Of a DNA stretch of 64,000 nt, positions 55,917 through 64,000 are shown piece after piece (the first letter of the stretch is position 1; the number at the start of each line of letters is the position of its first letter). Source of the DNA: Diphasiastrum complanatum (Eukaryota > Streptophyta > Lycopodiopsida > Lycopodiales > Lycopodiaceae); assembly GCA_029204225.1 (NCBI GenBank), contig CM055112.1, positions 42,607,433-42,671,432 on the forward strand, in the 5' to 3' direction. Position numbers and translations under genes: made by a program. The notes below the pieces were generated by a model. The model ran no database searches, was not told the DNA's origin, and worked only from the letters and a program-made list of their open reading frames with translations.

Positions 55917-56943
55917 TGTTGGGGAATAAATGGCAAGGTACCCTTAGGATTAAGGGTATGTGCCCTTGGATAAGGGTAGACAAGTGACTATACCTTAGTT
56001 GGAGGTATGGAGCCACGTGACCCTTGGATAAGGGATACCCTTAGTATTAAGGGTAGGTGTCTTAGATTAAGGTACTAGTGTCCTTGGTTAAGGACAGGTA
56101 GGTGTCTATACCTTGGATGGAGGTATGGAACCTAGAGAGTTGTTAGAAAGTAATTGCATGACTATTTTTCTAAACCTTGGGCCTCAACCTTGAACCATAT
56201 CACTTTATTGGTCTAGGACCAAAGTATACTTGCACAACTTAAGCAATGGGACCTAGTAGGAGGGCGCCCTTCTAAAGTGTCCATTGAGTTCCCAACTCCC
56301 ACAAGAAAGGCATTCAAAGAGTCATAGGTTATGGAAGGAATCTCTTGACATTCCATAAGCCTATGGAGGCTCTTGGAGATTCTTTAACTCCCCTAGGCTT
56401 CTCTCTCTCTCATTGGATGATCATGGAACTCCATAGTGCATTGGAGGGGTCCATGGGCCATCTATATGAGGGTAGTAGGACGCCCATTGGGAGGGGGGAG
56501 ATCTCTCTTGTTTGCTTTGCTTATGCTCTAGTGTTGCTACTAGTGTGTAGAGTGCTTTCTTGTGGTAGTATGCTTGAGGTTTGGATCTTGCTTATGGTAT
56601 GGGACATAAGTAGGGTTTGGATCTTGAGTATGCTATTGAGTGTTGTGGTATGCTTGTGATTTGTTTATGGTTAGCAAGGGGGAGCTAGATAGGTCTTGCT
56701 TGGAGCTTGGATCTAGCTATGGTTGGGTGGTGAATACTTGAGGCCAGCTTGTTATCTATCTTTGTGTCTAAAGAGTAGGGACACAGGTGGAGGAGAGATC
56801 CTTGAGGCTTGCAGATCCTTACTTGCAGGTGGAGGCATCCTAGCTTGGAGTTGGGGAGCATCTTGAAGCTTGCAGGTTGCTTGGAGGATATTTGGAGGCT
56901 CTACCTTGGATTTGGAGGACTTTCTCACCTCTACTTGTAAAAG
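55917..56943 (+). repeat. Gypsy-3 5' LTR
   Basis: It starts TGTTGGGGAATAAATGG and ends just before the primer site. It contains an internal two-copy repeat (about 55955-56015 and 56080-56135) with TAAGGGTA and TATACCTT...GGAGGTATGG. Its last 120 bp recur at 59312-59430. The 3' border is not a clean CA and is set by the primer site. Confidence 0.7.
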
Positions 56944-56955
56944 TGGTATCAGAGC
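56944..56955 (+). other. Gypsy-3 primer binding site
   Basis: TGGTATCAGAGC, initiator-Met type. Confidence 0.85.
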
Positions 56956-57971
56956 TAGACAAAGGATGGTAACCTTTCTAACCTTCTTCAAGTTCTATTA
57001 AGATCACCAACTAAATTTTTTTTGGGAAAGATTATAGGCTTTTCTAGTTGTAGGAAGCTTGTAATTGAAGTACCCAATGAATCTAGTTCTCTTTGGAAGA
57101 GAGTAGTGATGCTTATAAAATTGTTTAGGGGCTGATTTTGATCATGTTAGAGAAGTTTTAAAGTGGCCTTTGGGTTTTTAAAAGTTCTGAAAAAAGATTT
57201 GTGGGATGGGTAGAGGAAGTCTTCCTCTACATACACAAACTTTTTTTGGCAAAAAGATTGACTCTAGCTATGTGTTTTGATCAAAACTAGTATTTTTTTT
57301 GCATAAATGAAGAGTTTGAAGTTATGATTTTCATTTTGAAGTTCTGGTGAAAATCAGATTTGAAAAGTGAAGTTTCCATTCAAACTTCATTAGTTACACC
57401 TTTCTATCTCCTAGTTTCATGAAGATGGCAATGTAGGAAGGGAGTGGTAGTGTAACTTTGTGCATAAAACAAGTTTTGAAGTTCTGTTTTTTGTCATTAT
57501 GAAGTTCTGATTTTCAGACCTGTAAATCTGAAAATTAGATCTGAAAATTGAAGTTTTCAAAAAGCCTCATTAGTTGTCCATTTCTAGACACTAGTTTCAT
57601 GGATTTGGAGATCTAGAATAGTGAGAAATGTGAAAACTTTGGTTGCTTTTGAAATGACAAATGGAATGGGAATTGGAATGGGAACTTTATGTAAACATTA
57701 GCTTGGATTAGTTGATTGAAGTTCACATAAAGATTTGGTTTTCAATTTTGCTTTTGATTAAGACAAATGTAGCTTGTGGTTGTTGTCCTCTTAAGCTTGG
57801 ATTGAGCTTGCAAATAGTAGGCTTGGATTGAGTTGACAAACAATAAGATTGAATGTATAGAAGTGAATGCTTTTTATTTGCAATAGATGTAACAATTGAA
57901 GCATTTCTATCATTCTAATTTGAGCACTTGTTGTTGTATTTGCATAATAGGAAAACACACAAGCAACCCCA

Positions 57972-59308
57972 ATGGATCAAACCAATGAAAACCCAACATT
58001 TGATCTATCAAACCCATCCAATGTGGCACAAGCCCTTGAACTTTTATACCAACAAACTCAAGCCACTAATAAGTAGCTTCTTGAAACTTATCAAAGAAAC
58101 CAAGACTTAGAGTCTAGGTTAGCCAATCAAAAGAAGCATGTAGTTCCACCTCCTGTGAAAGTGTTTAAGGGGGAGAAGAAAGATAGGAACTTACAAGTGG
58201 TAAGTTCTTGGCTAAATGTTTGGAACAAATACTTTGCCATGAACCAATTCCCTGAAACTGAAAAGTTATCCACTGTCACCATGTTCCTTGAAGGAAGAGT
58301 CTTAGTTTGGTGGGATGACTTAGTTGCAAAGGGCAATCAACCTTGTACATGGAATGATTTTTGCAAGATTTTTAGGGATTATTTTCTACCACTTTTAGAT
58401 GACTATGAACACTTCCAAAAGTTGAGTCATCTAACCATGAATAAAGGTTTGGAACAATATATTCAAGACTTTTAGGAGTACCTGAATCCACTTTATAGTG
58501 ACAATCCGTCTAAAGTACAAATGTTAATGTTCATTGATGGGTTTGGCAAAATATTATCAAGTGGATGTTCGTAAGAACCATCCAAAAATCCTAGAAGATG
58601 CTATTAGGGCTGCAAAATACTTTGATGACACACCTAAGCCACCTAGGGGTCAACAACCTAATGAGCAAAAAAAAGGTTTTCAATTTAAGAGGAAGGATAG
58701 GGAAGCTGTTAGTGAAACACATCCCAATTCCAACAATCTTAAGAAAACCAAGAAAAACTTAAAAAATCATCAAGGTGGCAATGATAAAGCTGAACCTCGT
58801 AAGAAGAACCTGTGCTTCAAGTGCAATGGCGAGGGTCACCTTGCACGTGATTGCATCAAAAAACAAGCTTCAACCTCAGGTAATTTATCTCGAAGTAATG
58901 AGATGGATGTTTGTTTCCTTAGTTCTTTAGTTTTTTGTCCTAATGACCTTATCTGCATTAAAGGTGAAGTTAATGATCAAGTTGTTAATGTTCTTTTTGA
59001 TATGGGATCCACTCATAACTTTATTAATGTAAATTTGGTGCAGATGCTAAACCTTCCTACCAGAAAAAGTGAGAAAAAATACCATGTGACAATGGCATCG
59101 GGAAGTAATTCTGGTTTGATGGATTTTATTGTTCCTGATGTAGAATTGCACATTCAGGATTATTCTAAAAAACTAGAATTTCATGTTGTTCAATTAGCTA
59201 ATGTAGATATTGTCTTGGGAAACAATGGCATTTTGATAAGAACAAGACATTGAGAATTGATTTTGTTGAAAAATCTTTATCTTTTATGCATGAGAATTCT
59301 TTAATTAA
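57972..59308 (+). pseudogene. Gypsy-3 Gag and protease
   Basis: It starts MDQTNENPTFDLSNPSNVAQ at 57972. In-frame TAG codons occur at 58074-58076 and 58473-58475, both in Gln-like contexts. The retrotrans-gag region (SSWLNVWNKYFAMNQFPETE, FLEGRVLVWWDDL) lies between them. After a 1-base shift near 58534 the frame is open for 239 codons. This part has a basic linker, the zinc knuckle CFKCNGEGHLARDC (about 58813-58854) and the retropepsin segment VLFDMGSTHNFINVNLV. Met replaces the Ser or Thr usually next to the catalytic Asp. The product would bind and cut element proteins; this copy is broken. Confidence 0.85.
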
Positions 59309-59311
59309 GAT

Positions 59312-59430
59312 CCTTACTTGTAGGTGGAGGCATCCTAGCTTGGAGTTGGGGAGCATCTTGAAGCTTGCAGGTTGCTTGGAGGATATTTGGAGGCTCTACC
59401 TTGGATTTGGAGGACTTCCTCACCTCTACT
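59312..59430 (+). repeat. Gypsy-3 LTR 3' end fragment
   Basis: It is nearly identical to 56815-56935 (GATCCTTACTTG to CACCTCTACTTGT). Confidence 0.85.
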
Positions 59431-59499
59431 TGTCAAAAAAAAACCCAAGAATCAAAGTCTTAATCACTCTTGAATTATGATTTGATGGTACCCTGACCT

Positions 59500-59758
59500 A
59501 AGGTCCAATTTGGTGAAATACTCGACACCATTCAAGCGGTTCATTAAGTCATCCATCCGAGGTAAGGGATAACAGTTCTTAAATGTCATTTTATTAAGCT
59601 TTTTATAATTGACACAAAGTCTTCGTTCACGTGAAATCTACCTTTTCCAGTTTTTAAAGCCTTTTTGCCAAAACAGAATCTCCCCAATGGGACTTACTAG
59701 GCCTAATATGATCCTTACTTAATAATTCCTTAAGTTGACTAGCTGTAGGGCCGAATAT
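59500..59758 (-). pseudogene. Reverse-strand Gypsy RT relic
   Basis: The minus strand shows pieces of the Gypsy RT fingers and palm (LKELLSKDHIRPSKSHWG, then KMTFKNCYP-like and a terminal DDLMN-like stretch) with stops and frame changes. It is unrelated in orientation to Gypsy-3 and ends at the LTR border at 59760. Confidence 0.55.
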
Positions 59759-59759
59759 C

Positions 59760-60260
59760 TGTTGTAGTTGTAGCCCTCCCTCCTGTCAAGAAGGGTTAGT
59801 TCACTAGATAGCCACCTAACTATGCATAGATACTACTTTTAGTTAGTTCCCTACTTTTCGTCTAACTCTACCATCACTAACACTACTTTCGCTAACTCTA
59901 CTCCCCTAAACTACCTTCATCATGATTGTAGGTGAAAGGAAACGGAAGATTAGAAGAGATTGAGAAGAGAAGAGAGAAAGAGAGAGAAAGAGAGAGAAAG
60001 AGAGAGATAGAGAGTGAGAGTGGAGATTAGCTGTTCCTTATGTTTGCAAATGGAGAAACATTAACTAAGACAACCAATAAACATTAAAATAGAAAGCAAT
60101 GAAAAACACAATCAAAAGCATTAGCAAGTAGTGCAAATGAGAATGCTTCTCTCCAAAAAGTGGTAGAGATTTCTCCTTCTCATTAAGCATGAAAATAGAG
60201 TACAAATGGTGTCTTTTTATAAATGGGGAAGGCTGTGAAGGATTTCAGATCATTCAAGGT
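59760..60260 (-). repeat. Reversed LTR related to the Gypsy-2 LTR
   Basis: On the minus strand it ends GGGCTACAACTACAACA at 59760 and shares many segments in order with 51330-51782. The outer border near 60260 is approximate. It includes a GAGAAAGA-type microsatellite at 59963-60018. Confidence 0.55.
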
Positions 60261-60317
60261 CCAATCCATGTCCCTGATCTTTGGTTGCAATAAGGAGCAA
60301 ACCAACAATTCTACCAA

Positions 60318-60887
60318 TGTAGAAAAATCAGCATCTACATACAAAATGAGATGCAAAATCTAAGAGATACTGATCAAACATGAACCAAAACATAAAATAT
60401 TGTTGTTGTCCGTACAATTATAGTACCCTACTGTATTTCACACGTGTGAAACCGAAAATAGCAATAAATGATCATTCTACACACAAGATTGCAAGATAAC
60501 ACCAAGATAGTGCACCAATGAGTAGTAGAACCCAAAGAGAACCATGTATAATGATGAAAGGAGAGATAGAAGAGAGAAGATGTGTCTCTCCATGAGTTAC
60601 ATCCTTTTATAGAGTTTCCAAACCCTATTTGGCCACTTGGCTTTTCCTCCAAAATGTAAACCCTACTATTTTTGGGTCTAGATTCAATGTACCCAAAGTT
60701 CAAATTTGAATCTCTCTCAAACTCGACTACCAACTTTTCCACACTTTCAAAAAGTGTTTATTGAATGTATTTTAAACTAATATGACTTCAAAAAGTTTAT
60801 CTCTAAGTCTAAAATGAGTTTTGGCCTCTTATTGACAATTTACCAAAATGTGACTAAACTAGACTAAACTAGTTGAAATTTCTCACA
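60318..60887 (-). repeat. Copia-4 3' LTR (left border uncertain)
   Basis: On the minus strand it starts TGTGAGAAATTTCAACTAG directly after a polypurine tract (GAAGAGGGAG, 60888-60897). It contains CACACGTGTG (60439-60448). The border at 60318 is a guess from a TGTAGAAAAATC sequence. The partner LTR lies beyond the window. Confidence 0.55.
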
Positions 60888-60897
60888 CTCCCTCTTC

Positions 60898-61983
60898 AAC
60901 TAGTTTTGGCATAGTTTTGACAATTGAACTTTGATCCAACTTTAGAATGATCTCCATCCTAAGTATAGATCTCCTTTCTAAGGTTCTAAAATATCTTTCA
61001 TAATTGATATAGAGAATAGTGTCCAAATTGGATGGTTCACTATTTCTTACATCAATTTTACACATCAAGATATAACTAGAACATGAAGAACCAAATAGAA
61101 TGTGAATGAAATGATTCCTCCATGTTTCAAACTTTGAACTCTCTAAAAAATTACAGCAACCAAACAATAAATGTGAGTGATGACCATTTGCTTGCTTGTC
61201 TCCTCCAACTTTGTCCTTTCTTGATATGTGTCCACCATAAAACTCCATGAATGAGCCTCCATCTCCATCTTGCCACAAGATATCATCAACACTTGATGAC
61301 TTGGCCATGAATGAGTGACATAATGAACCTCCAATAGCTTCATTTCCATCAGCAAAACTAGCCAAGAATGCTAGTACAACTCCAACAATAAGATATTGTA
61401 AGACAATGTAGCTAGTTTGTCCATATCTTGACAATTTGCACACATCCACATGAAATAGCTCAAACATGAGATAGAACAAGTAAAGTAAACTTGAAAAACA
61501 CTTCCTTGCTGATCCTTTGACCTTACTTGAGTCTTTAATAAGCTGCAAAAATAGATCCATAACATCTTTGCCAAATAACCTTCCTTTGATGCTCTTGACT
61601 AGCTCCAAATTGCCACCTTTCCTTTTGTGTTGTTGAAGCCCTTTGAGACCAACCTCTTGGTCTTCCTCTTGACCATCAAAGTCATTGAACAAACTTTGTT
61701 TTTCAGATCCATTACTTGCTTTTCCAGTATGAAAACAATGAGAACCAATATCCACTTGCACAAAATTTTCCAAAACATGTGAGTAAAGCAAAGTGAGTCG
61801 CTTCCACTTGCTTACCTTTCTCTTGATCATCAAATATATCAAAGATATGAATATCTTCAGACCTGAACCTCTGGAAATACTCCCTCTCAAACATATGATC
61901 AATATCCAACAAGAACTCATCAGTTCTTGATCTCGAATTTCCACAAAGGTTAGTGAAAACAATGTCACCAATGTCACCATCAT
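60898..61983 (-). CDS. Copia-4 downstream open frame
   Basis: About 360 codons on the minus strand overlap the upstream frame by about 270 bases and end in LVEEGV and a stop at the polypurine tract. Coding-like sequence seems to start near 61800 (FVQVDIGSHCFHTGKASNGS). This suggests the two frames were once one polyprotein joined by a 1-base shift. It has a hydrophobic stretch (SYIVLQYLIVGVVLAFLASF) that could be a membrane segment. No RNase H motif is convincing. The function is unknown. It may be the degenerate RNase H end or sequence acquired from elsewhere. Confidence 0.4.
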
Positions 61984-63424
61984 AAATCAAAAGATAGATT
62001 CCAAACTTTCCATCCAACATGAAGTAGAGTAGGTGAAGATGAGTATCAAACCTAATAAATCCAGCCCTCTTGAGTCCATAACAAACCTCAATAAGCTCAC
62101 CAATGAGATCTCCCTTGTCTTGAAGATATTGCCTCTCGATTTTCTCCATGTAGTCTTCTCCAACCAACCTTTTGCCATCTCGATCATGAGTGATCAATTC
62201 ACAATCATAGAATCCTTTGAGTTGATGAAGAGATGTGAGATCCATGCCTTGGATCTTCCCAAGAACCAATCTTCCATTGCTCTTTCCTTCATAAGACTCC
62301 CTCTTAATGATTGCATCATAAGAAGTAGAAACCTCAAAAACATTAGAAGCCATGAAAAAAATGATTAGTACCTTCAACATAAGAATGATTGAAGTACTCT
62401 CTTTTTTCAAACAAGAACTTCTACATAATGTTTTAGGTAATGAATCATATGATAATGATTCTTCCTCACTATCATTCACAATGACATCATTCAAAGTACA
62501 TCCTACTTTGAACTCTTCACATACTTCTCTTCTTCTTGACTTGTGACTATCTTCCTCACCAAGTCCCTTGATAGTACCATTTGATCTACTCTCTTTATGA
62601 AGACATGTGACTCCACTTGCTGGAAAAATTACTTTCTTGGAATCATAACAAAAGAATGTAGAAGAACCACCTCCTTCATGCATGCACCTAGCAACATCCT
62701 TATCCATATGATCAAAGAAATCATTAACAACAATCTTTTCCAAGGAAGAACCTTCACCTCCATTGATGAAGTTAGCTCTTTCCTTACCTTTTGCATGCTT
62801 GCACTTGCCATGAAGAACCATTGAAACACCATCATTATCCTCAAGACTAGCCAAGTTAGCACAAAGATGAACATCTCCAAGAAGCATATTAGATCTTGAC
62901 CTAGATTTAGCATAAGGAAGCTTGTTAGACTTTGCATAAGATCCACCAATCTTATTGATGCGAAAAGGTAACTTTGGAAAGTTGAGACCAATCTCTTTTT
63001 CCATTCCATCCTTTTTGTTAGCCATAACAAAAAGCATCAAGCTTGAAAAGTCTACCTTGTTTATTGCCCTAGCAACCAAGATTTCTTCCTTTGTAATGAA
63101 GCAAGCATCACCACCAAACTTTACCATGTATCCTTTCTCTATCATTTGACCAACACTTAGCAAATTCTTTGAAAGTGAAGGAATGTAAAGAACACCATCA
63201 AGTCTTGCTTTCCTATTAGTAGAGAGACAAATAGGAATTGAACCAATACCTTCAATCACACACTCACCACCATTGGCCATGTGAATTGCTTTCTTGGATC
63301 CATCATAAGTGACCAAAGAAGTAAAGAGCTCCTTGTGACTAGTCATGTGTGAGCTAGCTCCACTATCAATCCACCATGAATCTTTGTCACCTTCACTTGA
63401 TATTGGACTTGAAGAACACATCAA
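61712..63424 (-). CDS. Copia-4 protease fused to an unfamiliar long C-terminal region
   Basis: This is a 570-codon frame. Residues about 10-110 are a Copia protease with WWIDSGASSHMTSHKELF, where the catalytic Asp is intact. The integrase zinc module and DDE core that should follow are absent. About 300 residues instead form a Lys/Ser/Glu-rich region with a hydrophobic segment (SIILMLKVLIIFFMASNV). RT-like traces then appear: EVCYGLKRAGFIRFDTHLH and IYLLIYDGDIGD, where the catalytic YVDD-like motif is altered. Such a long frame without stops in AT-rich DNA suggests selection until recently. It may be a non-autonomous derivative with new coding sequence, or a patchwork of in-frame deletions. 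Confidence 0.55.
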   Translation of the reverse strand: MMCSSSPISSEGDKDSWWIDSGASSHMTSHKELFTSLVTYDGSKKAIHMANGGECVIEGIGSIPICLSTNRKARLDGVLYIPSLSKNLLSVGQMIEKGYMVKFGGDACFITKEEILVARAINKVDFSSLMLFVMANKKDGMEKEIGLNFPKLPFRINKIGGSYAKSNKLPYAKSRSRSNMLLGDVHLCANLASLEDNDGVSMVLHGKCKHAKGKERANFINGGEGSSLEKIVVNDFFDHMDKDVARCMHEGGGSSTFFCYDSKKVIFPASGVTCLHKESRSNGTIKGLGEEDSHKSRRREVCEEFKVGCTLNDVIVNDSEEESLSYDSLPKTLCRSSCLKKESTSIILMLKVLIIFFMASNVFEVSTSYDAIIKRESYEGKSNGRLVLGKIQGMDLTSLHQLKGFYDCELITHDRDGKRLVGEDYMEKIERQYLQDKGDLIGELIEVCYGLKRAGFIRFDTHLHLLYFMLDGKFGIYLLIYDGDIGDIVFTNLCGNSRSRTDEFLLDIDHMFEREYFQRFRSEDIHIFDIFDDQEKGKQVEATHFALLTCFGKFCASGYWFSLFSYWKSK

Positions 63425-63484
63425 AAGAGAATCACCAGCACCTAGATCCTCATCATTAGTAGTAAAGTTGATTTGCTTGCTACC

Positions 63485-64000
63485 TTCATCTCTTTTGCTT
63501 CTTCAAACATTCATTAGCAAAATGGCCTTTGATTCCACAATAAAAGCATTTCAACTTAGACTTATCTTTATTTTTGCCAAAAGAAGAAGTCTCACCTTGA
63601 TCTTGCCCTTTAGACCACTTGCCTTTGTCTTTGCCCTTGAACTTGCCTTTGATGAACATAGCATCCTCTTCATAATGAGATGTCGATGTAGATCCACCTC
63701 ATTCACCAAGATCTCTTACAAATCCACAATACTTGGCAAAGTCTTTTGAATAGCAAAATTTTGAACAAGATTAGCATGATCATCCAACAAGCCATTAAGT
63801 ATAACTTGAACCAGTTCTACCTCCTTAATGCTTTCATCAATACATGCTAACTCATCGTTGAATGCTTTATACCTCAAAACAAAAGCATGAGTACTATCTT
63901 CCTTCTTTTGTAAAACTTTAAAAGATCTGCCTCCTAAGAGTAAGCACTCTTGATGTAGACTTGGATTCATAAAGCTTCTTCAAAGCTTCCCTCGCCTCCA
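63485..64000 (-). pseudogene. Copia-4 Gag (partial)
   Basis: The minus-strand frame 63970-63716 carries the helical Gag segment (FVLRYKAFNDELACIDESIK, LVQVILNGLLDDHANLVQNF), which resembles Gag of Copia-1 and Copia-2. It stops at 63716. In another frame, about 63580-63500, the zinc knuckle CFYCGIKGHFANEC follows and leads to a stop just before the protease frame. The N terminus is outside the window. Confidence 0.75.

Larger units (their letters stand above)
55917..59430 (+). mobile_element. Gypsy-3: Ty3/Gypsy element deleted after protease
   Basis: LTR, primer site, untranslated leader (56956-57971), Gag and protease are followed at about 59312 by the last 120 bp of the LTR. One deletion thus removed RT, RNase H, integrase and most of the 3' LTR. 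The bases next to the two LTR ends do not give a clear duplication. Confidence 0.7.
60318..64000 (-). mobile_element. Copia-4: Copia-like element lacking integrase and most of RT
   Basis: On the minus strand, from the window edge: end of Gag, zinc knuckle, protease, then about 2.3 kb of long open frames with only traces of RT, then polypurine tract and LTR. It is cut by the window edge, so the 5' LTR and Gag start are unseen. The type is set by protease and Gag similarity to Copia-1. Confidence 0.7.

Noticed and set aside
60898-63424. Envelope-like protein in Copia-4
   Set aside because: There are hydrophobic segments but no signal peptide, Cys pattern or position typical of env-like genes. 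The RT traces after the first segment argue against it.

Overview
The window looks like nuclear DNA of a land plant with a large, repeat-dense genome. It carries Ty1/Copia and Ty3/Gypsy elements primed by plant initiator-Met and Asp tRNAs, plant-type TATA boxes, short GT-AG introns, microsatellites and many C-to-T type nonsense codons. The clade cannot be fixed from the sequence; a fern, lycophyte, bryophyte or gymnosperm is as plausible as a flowering plant. No tRNA, rRNA, CRISPR or prokaryotic gene is visible, and no complete ordinary host gene was found.

0-20.5 kb: two broken copies of a linked three-gene set. Copy A is G1 and G2 on + (757-3885) and G3 on - (4321-5471). Copy B is G1 and G2 on - (16640-20507) and G3 on - (14134-14800). 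G1 resembles large uncharacterised transposon-type proteins and has at least two introns. G2 is unrecognised. G3 is a much enlarged, divergent histone H3-like gene: it has an H3-like N-terminal tail, an SR-rich stretch, a Gln/Glu tract containing TAG codons, a Pro-rich linker and an H3 histone fold. Core promoters of G2 and G3 are conserved in both copies. Between the copies lie a deleted Copia element (7029-11303), an unrecognised split gene (11377-12404), a GT/GA microsatellite and a lone reverse-oriented LTR (13326-14133) that cuts G3-B.

20.5-24.9 kb: AT-rich, gene-poor sequence with short tandem repeats.

24.9-40.7 kb: a nest of one non-coding LTR family ('LTR-1', LTR about 1.18 kb, no pol genes). 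It includes one internally deleted copy (24948-27336), a head-to-head LTR palindrome (27337-29229), a long element with a hairpin-rich leader, and reversed LTR pieces. A young Copia element (30993-37149, LTRs with about four differences in 682 bp, perfect TTAAA target duplication) sits inside the long element. The neighbouring deleted LTR-1 copy preserves the unoccupied site.

40.7-64 kb: a fragment of a non-LTR-type zinc/nuclease domain, then decayed elements: Gypsy-1 (44319-48018), a Copia gag-protease relic (49921-51063), a Tat/Athila-type Gypsy (51064-55400), Gypsy-3 (55917-59430), a reversed Gypsy RT relic and LTR (59500-60260), and a reverse-strand Copia-like element (60318 to the window edge). 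In this last element, long open frames fill the space where integrase and RT should be.

Apart from G1-G3 and the split gene at 11.4-12.4 kb, the coding content is retrotransposon machinery: Gag packages RNA, protease cuts the polyprotein, RT-RNase H copies the RNA, and integrase inserts the cDNA. Only the nested Copia is close to intact, and it has one frameshift and one stop.
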